Source of the DNA: Penicillus capitatus
Lineage: Eukaryota; Chlorophyta
Length of the DNA: 64,000 bases
Direction: 5' to 3'
Assembly: GCA_965649825.1 (NCBI GenBank)
Contig: OZ287699.1
Location: 496,001 to 560,000 of the forward strand
Positions within the stretch are counted from its first letter, which is position 1. Each line of letters begins with the position of its first letter. The notes below the pieces were generated by a model that had not been told where the DNA came from, made no database searches, and worked only from the letters and a program-made list of their open reading frames with translations. The position numbers and the translations under genes were made by a program. This document shows positions 12,895 to 23,216 of this stretch, one piece after another.

Positions 12895-13469
12895 ATTTCA
12901 TGTTCCATGCATGCCATGCCATTCTTTATGCCGGATGGCTTTCCAATGATACACATTCGTCTTGGAACGTTTTCAACCTTTGTTAGATGCATCGATCCGT
13001 CTCCGCCGCCTTTCTCGATCGCGTTCTCTACACATGGCTTTTGCCCCATACAATCGAGCCCGATCATTTGGCACGTCGTTTTCGTGCTCCATACAAGATT
13101 CCATCGAATTGTGGTAGGGGGTTCACATCTTATCACCACTAAGAATCTACAGAGGGGCGGCTGCCTCTAGGGTCTCTGCTTCTAGGAGGTCATCCACAGC
13201 TGCACGGTATCTGTATCGCATGAAAGCCAGGCGATTCCATCACTCTTCTGTGTGGCCCTATAGTTAATGGGTGACATCAAATCGGCGTCAGACTGCTTCA
13301 TGGTGCGAGCATTCAAGAAGCTTCTCAACCGTTTCGTACATCACTGTACCCCACGCACTATAGAAATAAAGCAGATAGCGGTGCTCAAGTAGAAGTCTGC
13401 TCATCGACTGCGTTTACCGGCTTCGAAGCCCTAACTCGTCTTCGCCAACCATCGTATCCGAAATCCACA
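12895..13469. other. Intergenic, nothing recognised
   Basis: Between two plus-strand genes. No convincing frame, RNA gene or repeat seen; it should hold the 3' UTR of the Pmp-like gene and the promoter of the MATH-RING gene. Confidence 0.5.
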
Positions 13470-15010
13470 ATGGCCGAAGGTCTCCTCTTCTTCGTCGATG
13501 ATCCTACCACGAATCATTTTCCACCGAGCAGAGGGCTGTGGGACCTGCAACGGTATAAATTACACTTACACGGCCACTAGCAAAGCGTGGTATGGCGACT
13601 GTAAGGTTTGTCCCCGTCAAACGGTTGAAAGATGCGTTAAATCTGCCCCTCTGTCTTCCAGTGTAAGATACACAGATACTTTCTATCAGCGGGGACCAAA
13701 GAGTTTAACACGGAGGACATCTCCGTTGCCGGTCGTAAATGGTCAGTATCTATATCGTTCGCTGCTTTTTGTGATGACACTTGTGTCTTCCAGGCAGTTG
13801 ATATTTACACACACGAAGGACGGCCTCTTTGGCATTAGTCTTCTTTCGATCGGCAACTCCTCCGTCCGTATTCAGTACAGTGTGTCTGTTTTGAATTCTG
13901 CAGATCCAGAAAAGAATATAGATAACTGCGGTGCGCGCACCGCGTATCTTTGTTGGTCGGCAGTTGAGGTCCATGGCCGTCAATAGGTGGCAGCGTTGAG
14001 TGTCAACCGAATACAGCATGGGGAAACTCGGAAGTGTGTTCCATTGCCGAGATTCGGGGTCGGGGAAACGGCTACATCACTGAAGATGTCTTCACCGTGT
14101 ATCTGAAGCTTCGACTAAAGATACCGGAAAACGAAACATTCAGAGCAATTCCAGACGGTCTGTCAAGCACCTTAACGGTACCTATGACCATACCCCTCGA
14201 CACAAGTGTCGTCATCTGTCTCTGATGCATACAGTGGAAACTTCGCCATGCCTATCAATCCTCTCCGAATGAGCTGGCAAGTGACGATTTCGGTGTGGCA
14301 GACAGCAATTGGTACAAGGAAAGGGTGCTCAAGCAAGGTGGTGCTTAGAGGTCTTTGCTGTTCAGGTACCTGACACTTCATCCCGAAGAGGCCCATCACT
14401 CAAATGGACGATACGCTGGAATCTATCTCCATTCTCTGAACGAGTTCCCTGTTCAAATAGCTGTTCGTTTGACGATCGTCAACCACCACGCAGGTAGAAA
14501 GAATATACAATCAGGTCAGACGCCTTCCTCCCTCTGGCCCTTCGCATTGTCTGCCAATAACAGATCTTGAACGTTTGTACAAAAAACCGTCCGGGTATGG
14601 ATGGCACCAGTTATTGGAGGCGAAGGCTCTCCAGGATCCAGCACTTGGGTTTCTGGACAAAGGTTGGGTGACAATCATAGCAGAGATAAAGCGTTTGGAT
14701 GCCGCCAGTCGGACACTCGTCCGCGTCCCGTCCTCTCGTGTCGAGAGAGAGCCTGCTGTCCAATCCCCTGAGGTGCCAGAACAGAAACAACTCTGTGTTG
14801 TCTGCCTCACCAAGGAGCAGACATCTGGTTTCGTTCACGGAACAACGTAGGCCATTCCCGTAACCGTCTATCGCCTGAACGGCATGGATCTGTGCACGTA
14901 GATCTCACAAGTGTGTCTGCGAGTCGTGCTGCCGACGGCTTTTCGAGAAGAAATTTAGATGTCCGGTCTGTGCAGCCAAAGTGGATTCGATTATTCTCAG
15001 TTACTTTTAG
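13470..15010 (+). CDS. MATH-MATH-RING protein, candidate E3 ubiquitin ligase
   Basis: Two MATH (TRAF-like) substrate-binding domains followed by a C-terminal RING. MATH1: GLWDLQRFVPVKRLK, EFNTEDISVAGRKW, then DGLFGISLLSIGNSSVRIQY and NTAWGNSEVCSIAEI. MATH2: ASDDFGVADSNWYLTLHPEE, GRYAGIYLHSLNEFPVQIAV and YGWHQLLEAKALQDPALGF. The RING is CVVCLTKEQTSGFVHG joined across an intron to HKCVCESCC and CPVCAAKVDSIILSYF, spelled like the MDM2/IAP-type RING close to the C-terminus. At least eight introns of about 37-75 nt are needed; the W codon of each MATH core is split in phase 2, as in the MATH-MATH gene at 48.7-49.8 kb. The first two introns are the weakest. Domain content is clear; ligase activity is inferred. 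Confidence 0.78.
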
Positions 15011-15301
15011 CAAGTAGTCATCTCTTTAGCGCTACCCCGTGCCAGTTTTTGTCGGGCTCTTCAAAAAACAAGAGTAGAGGAGTCCTGCCCGAATTGAGAA
15101 GACGTACTCCGATGCAGCAGTATCCGTGCATGAACCGAATGAACGCTCGTTTTATATTCCGATACATTCATTCTTCTACTGCCAGGCTAAGAGGATTGCA
15201 GTTGTTGACGGGTAGCTGTAAGATCTGGACTTTGACGTGACGTGTGTAATGATGCTAGAGACCTTATCATAACGGTGCGCGGACCGGTCATTCGGAAGGA
15301 G

Positions 15302-16228
15302 ATGGACAGTGACGCCAACGATCCACATCAAGCGGAAATTGGTTCTGTGGTGGAAGTCTATGGCGAGAAAGCGCGAGTGACGTCGCGTTCGGGTTTTGGC
15401 CAACCGTCCGTCTCCGTTCGGCCCTTCGCTAAGCGTCCGTCCATTCTCATCGAACTGCAGTTGCACGGTGACGTCTTTTCAGCGATGGCCTCTAGTAAAG
15501 AAATCTCACCTATCCTTGCTGTTTAGGTACCTATCCCTACGACATGCCGACGCTCTCCTTGGAAGGACTTTCAAACGCAGAGGCGGCAGAGCTCCATCGG
15601 CACCTCGATGGTGTAGCCAGCGAGCAGTCAGGCAATCCAATGCTCTTGACGCTGATCTCCGCTGCGGTACAATGGATTGAGCGCGATCCGTCGGAGAAGC
15701 CGACGATGAGCCAGTCGACAAGTCAGATTCCAGTTGTCGATGTTTCCTCGCCTCCAGAGATCGCTGAGACACACGTGCCCATTCAGAAGATGGATCGAAT
15801 GCGTACAGCAGACGACGTGATTTCGAGGATCCGATGGGACGATCGATTGAACGGGGAAGACTTTGTTGTGGTCTATCTCGATCGTTTTACAGGCGAGGTC
15901 GAGACATCGTTTGCCGAAGTGGACTGGGAGGATCCTCCCTTCCCCGAGCATAGGATTCAATGTTTCAAGTTAAGAGATGTCACTGTCTGGGACAAGCGCA
16001 TTCCATTGGACCACGTCTTCGGCACCAGAGGCGAGGGATTGAAGATCGAAGACGTGCTCGACCGAGATCACAGACATGGTGGGAACATCGGTTTCCTTTG
16101 CAATTGCGGATTTATGTACAGCGCAGGCCATTGAGAGCTGTTTGGGACTTCGATGTGACGGCATCCATCAAGCATTGCAGCTGAACATTGATAGAGAGAT
16201 GGTATGGCGGGACCATACTGCGCGTTAG
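15302..16228 (+). CDS. RWD domain + MJ1316 (DUF504) protein
   Basis: N-terminal RWD domain: EIGSVVEVYGEKARV, ILIELQLHG, intron, TYPYDMPTLSLEGLSNAEAA, PMLLTLISAAVQWIE. C-terminal MJ1316 domain (Pfam family 'RNA cyclic group end recognition'): DVISRIRWDDRLNGEDFVVV, YLDRFTGEVE, HRIQCFKLRDVTVWDKR. In other eukaryotes MJ1316 domains occur with RNA-repair type modules and are predicted to bind 2',3'-cyclic phosphate RNA ends; that role here is inference. The intron between LQLHG and TYPYD restores the YP motif of RWD. A second intron near 16080-16121 extends the protein about 30 residues past the frame's first stop; without it the protein would end at 16134. It follows the MATH-RING gene by 291 bp on the same strand. 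Confidence 0.72.
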
Positions 16229-16386
16229 TAAGATGCAAAGCGGCAACTAGGATGCGTTTAAGGGATCTTTAAGGCTTTCTTCCGTGCCTTTTGCGGCGTC
16301 TAACAGTTGATGAACACATAATGGATCCGTCAAGAAGAACTTGAGTTGTTTCGATGTCTCCCAACTTATCGCCCTCTGTGTGCAAT

Positions 16387-17156
16387 TTATGTACAAAGGA
16401 GGTTGACAATCGGAATGTATTCAGATTCGGTCTTCCATCGATATGGCTCGTAGAAATCGCGTAGGATCAGAAGTGTAATCTGCCCACCTGAAGGAAGCAG
16501 ATCGACTGTCTGCCAGAGACGAATTCCATTACGCAGATTCGAAAGATCCTTGGGGTCTTCAATGCGCTGCGAGATGTATGTCCGCCGGTTTGGAAGTCGC
16601 AGCACGTCTTCTTCGAGTAGAAATGACAAAGCTCAATCTAAAAGAGCTCCTCTTACTAAACTGCAAGCGATGATGAAGTTGGCCTAGAAGCATATCGTAG
16701 ATCAAAGTCAATAAGTTCTCGTAGCATCCGATGCCGACGATAGCCTTTCGATTACGGTCGATTGATCGACCAGACGGCAAGGTCATGTGATGTGGTCCGG
16801 TGATCCCATGCGTAGTCATCTGCTAGCCATGGGTGTTCACGATCGATCGGACATCGATGGGCGTTCACGATCGAGTTGCTATCTTTGAGAGCTGTCGGAC
16901 AAGCCTGTCACGGCGGCATATCTCCTTGTGCCAGATACTTTCGTCGAGGCAAGTCGCCCACTCGGCGCACTAACCGCCGGGGCCGGCACCGGAAGCGGTG
17001 ATGATGTGAGAGGTGACTCGTCGTTGGGTCGGTCGCACGCATTCGCAATGACAGTGCGTTACCTCCAAACACTTGTGCCATAAACTGAAGCCCCACTCGG
17101 ACGCCCATAATTGGAATTTCTGGTCCGAGTTCTTTGATGACATCCGTCGAAGACAC
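16387..17156 (-). pseudogene. Broken or unresolved frames, one with a glutamine-amidotransferase-like motif
   Basis: On the minus strand, 17156 down to about 17060 reads IKELGPEIPIMGVRVGLQFM followed by AQVFGGN. This resembles the nucleophile elbow of class-I glutamine amidotransferases (consensus P-hydrophobic-x-G-V-C-x-G-x-Q), but the catalytic Cys is Arg. Downstream frames (16819-16559 and 16629-16387) are open for 80 codons each but match nothing I know and do not join cleanly. It could be a degraded gene, or a real gene with splices I failed to see. Confidence 0.3.
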
Positions 17157-17335
17157 TGAATCTTATGGTCGGCCTAATCATGCCGGTCACGTTCACGCAC
17201 AAGCTGCTGCTGGGAAACTCTCATCGAAATCAGGTCTGAAAGAGACAAGGATTCCACGTGGTTACATTTTATCGATCTCGCTGGCTGATATTGCAATCCC
17301 CTTCGAATCTAAATCCCTTTAATGCAGCCTGGTCT

Positions 17336-17448
17336 GATCGGTTCAGATCGTTTCGAATATCGATCGGTTCAGATCGTTTCGAATATCGATCGGTTCAGAT
17401 CGTTTCGAATATCGATCGGTTCAGATCGTTTCGAATATCGATCGGTTG
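17336..17448. repeat. 26-bp minisatellite, about 4.3 copies
   Basis: Four perfect head-to-tail copies of a 26-bp unit beginning GATCGGTTCAGATCG and containing TTCGAATATC, then a partial fifth unit that diverges after GATCGGTT. The unit contains TTCGAA and makes ATCGAT and CGATCG at unit junctions, so the array is rich in short palindromes. It lies in a gene-poor interval 420 bp before the second array. Confidence 0.95.
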
Positions 17449-17857
17449 ACGACTGTCGATTTGCATTGCCATAAAGAGCCGACTCGCTAAGGTAGATCTG
17501 CGTTGTACACGCGTCGTAAAGACTAATCAACGATTGGTCGGATCGAATTCGATAACAGTAAACAAAGATTCGCTGTAGCTTAATTTCAATGTATCGATGA
17601 ATCTATTGACCGGATCGTTCAACGACATTGCGTCGATGAGCTAGAGGAAGAGCTGTCCTGATTCATCAATGGTTTTTAACACTATTCAAGCGGCGATCGA
17701 ATCGACAGGCGTTGCTCGAGACGACATCACTGACAGCAGCAGGACCTCTGGGAGGCCGCGGACGATGATGATCGATGGCTGCTGCCGTTCGATCGGAAAC
17801 GATCGAGGCTCCAATAGCAAAGACATGGCGATTGATTCTTATGGCTCCCGAAACAAA

Positions 17858-18195
17858 CCCATCGATCCGATCCGATCCGATCACCCATGGATATCCGACC
17901 CGATCCGATCCGATCCGATCCGATCCGATCCGATCCGATCGCCCATCGCCCATGGATATCCGATCCGATCGCCCATCGCCCATGGATATCCGATCCGATC
18001 GCCCATCGCCCATGGATATCCGATCCGATCGCCCATCGCCCATGGATATCCGATCCGATCGCCCATCTCCCATGGATATCCGATCCGATCGCCCATCTCC
18101 CATGGATATCCGATCCGATCGCCCATCTCCCATGGATATCCGATCCGATCGCCCATCGCCCATGGATATCCGATCCGATCCGATCGCCCATCATT
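17858..18195. repeat. (GATCC)n tract and 30-bp minisatellite, 8 copies
   Basis: A run of GATCC pentamers (clearest at 17898-17940) leads into eight head-to-tail 30-bp units at 17941-18180, each of the form GCCCAT(CG/CT)CC CATGGATATC followed by two CGATC-type steps. Units 1-4 and 8 have CGCC, units 5-7 have CTCC. Every unit contains CCATGG overlapping GGATATCC, and CGATCG forms at the unit boundary. Because 30 is divisible by three, all frames stay open on both strands; these frames are not genes. Confidence 0.95.
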
Positions 18196-20411
18196 GCCTA
18201 CTCAAAGTTTCTCAATCCACGCATCTTCGACACGACAGTGCCGGGCACCATATTGACGTGTGTCGACGTACTTGTAGATGAATTCATTTTCTAAAGAAGG
18301 AGCCTTCTTCGGCGATAAGATGATCAGGATTTCAACCAAAAAACAGCAGAGCTTTACAGAGACATCTGCATTTGTCAAGAGCTTCGTGCTTTCGTCGGCA
18401 AGTGGATCGGAGTGACACACTATCTCCGAATGGGTCAGATCGCCTATGCTATCTTAAAAGTCGTGCGAATCTCTTTTGTTGACTTACCTAGATTCATCAA
18501 TCCATGTGAGAAACAATGAAAGGTAGAGATTGCTTACCTTTTGTGAAGAGTAGAAGTGCTCGAGATGCCCCCGAAAAGACGAGGCGTTTCGCATCGGAGC
18601 TGTCGAGGTAAAGCCGCGATTCCATAACTCCGTATGCATGCGTCGCCACGCTTGTACGGGACGATTACAGTTGAGCGGTCGAGACCAAGGCGTTATCGTG
18701 CCGAGACGATTACCTAATGATGTGGCACATGATTTTCTGAGTATTTAACGAGAACTGTTACGTTGTATTCGCCGTTAGTTATCTAACTGACTTTGCCGCG
18801 AAATTTCTCCGCGTAGTTCGCCACCGGCGAACACCCGAAGTCGACCCCAGCATTGACGTACCCAGACGCCGGAGTCGTTCTTCGCAGAACCCGCTCGCTT
18901 CTTCCTCTCGGAGATTGTTCAAAAGGAAAAATCTATCTTTTTGTTATTTTTCTCAACTATTTTGTTTTGTCAAGGCATTCTGGACACAATTGACAGATTT
19001 CAAGGTTTCGCTGGAGACAAAAACACCCGTTCTATCCAAATGAGGGCAGCCAGGCGCCGTTCAGTTTTGAGCACTATAAGCTCGGATTTCTTTCAAAGGT
19101 TGACGATGACGTTCTTGGAAGTCATTCTGAGCGTAACAGTACGAAAAAGAATCGTTCGACTTTGGGAATGAATCGGTTCGCGGTCCGTGCATGGTTTGAC
19201 CCTTTTGAATCACGGCAATGATTTCTTAAAAAGGCCACAACAACACTTCGAAAGACGAATATCAGATCCAATCACTTGAGATCGCGAATAAGTGAGGGTT
19301 TTACGCAGACATCGATTCTTACATTTCAAGGATTCTCTGACTGTGAAATAACAATAACGTTAACACTGTTCTGCATGACTTGCGTCTCTCGCGATCTCTC
19401 GACAATACAGAGTGTTTGCTTAGAGAGTCTGTGCACAATGCACTACCATCATATCATTCTACGCAGGAGGAGAACAGTTTTGTTCGAATCATTTGACGTA
19501 AAGGAATTTAGAGTCGAGAATGCAGAAACTGTTTTTGGGATTGTCCAGGAGGAATCCTTGCTCGCTTTCTGCGGAGACGAAATCCTTTGACGGGTGCGCT
19601 TCACTTTGGCCATGTGATAAAACGACAGAGCGGGGATAGTTCCGCGGATTCGCTAGTAGGCTCCGTCGCCCGACATACGATATCAAGACCTTGCGTCAGG
19701 AAGCGTCGGAGCTGGATACCCTTGAGACGTTCGTCCGCTAAGTTAAGACAAATCTGCTCGTCTCCAAAAGTAGAAGCATGTTCTAAGATCTCAGTAAAGC
19801 GATGCGGGACATCCACCAGCGCAAGACAATGATGCGACTGCTGTCCCTGTCAAAGGAAGTTTCCGTTATGGCGAATCTTTGAAGAGAGATGAGCGATAGG
19901 TCGTTTGTTGCCTGTCTTGAAATGTTGGGTGTTTACGGTAATGTGGCGATGGTGCAGCTGTGGTATCCAGTCAATGGTGTCGCAGGTCATCTCATTGATC
20001 GAGTTGTCGACGAAGAGCGTTGCAAGATCGGCGCGGTTCAGTCGGTTGTGACTATTGTTAGCAAATGCTGCTTGCAATGCATGTGTTTATGTCCTCTACC
20101 CTTCCCACTACGGCAACATGTTAACCGTAGCATAACCCTTTCATTCGTGACATCTTGTCCGAATCAGAATTGTCAAATGAAATTCGGAGAAAATTCTGAC
20201 AGTGTTAACAAATACCCCACCCCAGTCAAAAAACCCCTCTTTGGCCATAAGAATGACTGGCCCCAAAGACTTTTGGGGCACAGAGGGAACAATTGGGTAA
20301 TGCAACGCAACGTCAAGATGTTTGGGTCAACCTTATCTCGGTGAAATCTTTGAGCACCAGCATATCAACCATTAGTGTGACACAGGACAGACCAGTACTC
20401 CTCGGTACTCT
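18196..20411. other. Gene-poor interval, nothing recognised
   Basis: Short open frames on both strands (up to about 150 codons at 19889-20344) show no family motif and no consistent splice pattern. At 20260-20279 a small inverted repeat, CCCCAAA-GACT-TTTGGGG, lies about 140 bp beyond the 3' end of the ABCG gene; it could be a 3'-end structure or chance. No tRNA or rRNA seen. Confidence 0.45.
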
Positions 20412-22674
20412 TCAAATGGTGAACCTCGTTTTGACTCTCAGCACGTAGTAGGTCAAAACCCTTAAGGCGATCAGCATGGCAAAGATGACACCCACTCCTG
20501 GCCATTTTGATCCGTCAAAGTCGAATGGCATGTTCATTTCCTCAGCCAGATCTTCGATTGGTATGCACTCCTCTCTGGGGAGCTGATCGTCGTTGATACC
20601 ACCACAATCGATGAAATCCCTGTCCCCGAATTCAATTTGCATCAGGACACGAAAAGCCCAGTAAGGAGGCGCGACATATCGCATCCATTCAATCCAGCTC
20701 GGAATCTCACGGACCCAGAATCCTGTTACCAGCATCAAGGCAATCATCAGCACCGTGGCAAACGAAATAGCTGTCTCTGGATTACGAACCGTTGCTCCAA
20801 GGAGCAATCCGATCGTCTGGATAGTCAGAGCCGAGAACAGCTGAATGACCACATGGCCGAGGAATGCTAGAAATGTTTGCCGTAGATGTCCAGCCCAGTA
20901 AGCAGAGATGATAAAGATCAACGGGATCGAGTAGTCCATCGGCAGATCGCACAATGTCTCGGACAGATAGAAGGCAGAAAGACGATACATCCCGCTCGTC
21001 CTCTCCTTCACCATCAGATTGAATACATTCGGGAAGGTGTAGATGGCTTTGAACAGCTGACTGAATTCGACATAGATCAGCACAAAGAAGATGAGGCCGG
21101 TCACATCTGTTGCAGACAGGAGGGTGTTATCATCCCCAGTCATCCACCAGAGAATGATGACCACCACGGAACAACCAATGGTCTGGAAGAATGCCTGGGA
21201 ACTCATGGAGCTGAAGCGACGGTTGCGCATCGCACGGGAGAGGAGAATGACGCATTGTTGTGGAAATGTTGCTCCCCATCTATCAGATTTCTTTCCAAAA
21301 CTTAGCAGATTCCTTTGACTTTCCTGTGCAGCTTGATCATACAGGACAAAATCCTGGAGCTCTTCAGAGGCTTTCCTGTACTGTTCATCGTCTTCTGATT
21401 TGAGGAAGCCTCTTGGGTTGGATGTGAGAAAATTCGTCATGGCGTCGACCAGGTGCGCTCTAGATTCCTCCCCGCTCATGTCTTGCTCTTCGATGTTGCC
21501 GTTTGCAATGTCCAGTATGTACTCGGCAACATTCACACCATAAGGCATGTCGAATCCTTGATTGTGAAACCAGTCCACTGTCAATGTCGATGCACCGTAG
21601 TACAGGACACGGCCTTCGCTCAAAAGCATGACGGTATCCAGATCTTTGTAAAGCCGACTTGAAGGCTGGTGGATCGTCGTGAGAATGGCTCTGCCCCCCG
21701 CAGCGAGGGATTTGAGAGTATTGATCAGATGCATGGCAGTCGTGGAGTCAAGTCCACTTGTCGGTTCGTCGAGAACCAACACGGACGGATTGATTAACAG
21801 TTCGTGTCCTACAGATACACGCTTCCTCTCTCCACCAGACACCCCTCTGCGAAACGGTCCTCCTACAAAGCCAAACCACTCGATCGGGGATCCGATGACA
21901 CGATCTACTGACCAATAAGAGTGTCGCGGCACTTGTCCAGTCCCAACGCTTGGATGACAGCTTCCACTCGGCTCAGCTTCTGTTCCCGTGTCATGGTTTT
22001 TGGTAAGCGCAGAAGGGCTGCGTAGTAAAGCGTCTCGTAGACAGTGAGGTTTTCATACAGAAGATCATCTTGAGAAACATAGCCAATAGAACGTCGGATT
22101 GATTTGCTCATTGCGTGCCCATTGAACGTATACCTGCCTCCGATCGTCATCATCCTAGATCATCACCTTGACGATCTAAGCGTTATGTAAGGGATACGTA
22201 CTTGGGTGCTCGTCCTCCCAGAATGGAGATGAGCGTTGTCTTTCCGGATCCTGATGGCCCCATGAGGGCGGCCACTTCTCCGGGGTGTACATATCCGCCA
22301 ACATCGAACAAAATCTGACACGCGTGTGTTCGTCGTGTTGCATTTAGAGATGTACATACCTGTTTCTTTGGCGGCGCCGATTCCTGTGTGGTCGGCTTTT
22401 GAAATGTTATAGCGCGTTGAAGCGTCTTGGTCGCTTTGAGAATTGAATTGGTCGGAATCATGAGTCCCGGTACATAGGCGGAGATGTCTTCCCACGCCAG
22501 ACAGACGCGTTTCTGTTCGGGTATCGGCGCTAAGAGATCCAGATGCACGATAGTCGCGTCTTCATCTTGCTTTTCTTGTACAGCGTTTGAAGTGCTTCCT
22601 TCGTTTCGTTGTTCGCGCGTCACTCCGTCGACGGAGCCGTGGGCAGTGTCCTTTGTCTGTGGATTGGATGGCAT
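20412..22674 (-). CDS. ABCG (WBC-type) half-transporter
   Basis: ATP-driven exporter of lipids or small molecules, nucleotide-binding domain first and membrane domain second. Seen: a hydrophilic N-terminus of about 90 residues, Walker A ([19 protein letters not shown]), Q-loop ([20 protein letters not shown]), canonical signature [12 protein letters not shown], Walker [15 protein letters not shown]-loop [12 protein letters not shown], then six hydrophobic segments in the last 300 residues. Introns: one in-frame 45-nt intron before ILFDVGGY, one between RAPK and MMTIGG (about 22155-22200) and one inside [14 protein letters not shown]. Length about 730 residues fits plant ABCG half-size members. 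Substrate cannot be told from sequence. Unlike the two ABCG genes at 51.5-56.2 kb its signature motif is intact. Confidence 0.9.
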
Positions 22675-22942
22675 GCCTAGAAACGCGTGTTCGTGGTATG
22701 TCGATGAGAGAATGATATGAACACCTTTTGTTGAAGCAGCTCAATAACTAGACCAAGCGGCTTCGTCCTAAGTAGGACACGGTTTCGATGACGCTCGGGT
22801 TTTGTCACTGTGCGGTTTGCCTTAGTCATGATCGTCTAACGCGATGACGGGACGCGTTGATGGAATAGATGCTTTGAATTCAAACAAATCTCTTCGTTGT
22901 CGATTGAAACATGGGATTGTCAGGCATGATCTCAAAAGTCCG

Positions 22943-23216
22943 CTAAGTGGTTGCATAGGCGGAATCGCCTCCACAGTATCCCCAGCCACGATGGGGATTG
23001 CTCTGTTGGTCGCAACTCATGTCATCGCAGCACTCTTTTTTTCCTCGACAAATGGCTCCCTGCACAAACACACCGTCGATGCGCGGTGAAAGAGATGACG
23101 CGGTCAGAACGTACTTTTGGTTTGCAGGGATCACGCAACATGGCCTCCGTGTAGACAACGGCAAAGCAGAGAATGCAGAGCAGTGTCAGAGAGCAGAGAA
23201 ACTTGAAAGACATCAT
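22943..23216 (-). CDS. Small secreted six-cysteine (knottin-like) peptide
   Basis: Two exons (23216-23115 and 23059-22943) with a 55-nt GT-AG intron in phase 0 give 72 residues. The first 24 or so form a strong signal peptide (core FLCSLTLLCILCFAVVYTEA). The mature part has six cysteines in the order C, C, CC, C, C with spacing of about 6-5-0-4-13, the framework of inhibitor-cystine-knot miniproteins. It ends 13 residues after GWGYCGG. No family beyond the cysteine framework is recognised; knottin folds serve as protease inhibitors, antimicrobials, signals or toxins and nothing here chooses among them. A TATATAA-like element lies about 200 bp upstream. Without the splice the frame ends after two later cysteines that do not fit the framework. 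Confidence 0.6.

Noticed and set aside
17666-18294. Long overlapping open frames on both strands (up to 195 codons)
   Set aside because: They exist because a 30-bp tandem repeat free of stop codons keeps all frames open; the products are pure repeats without a conserved flank.
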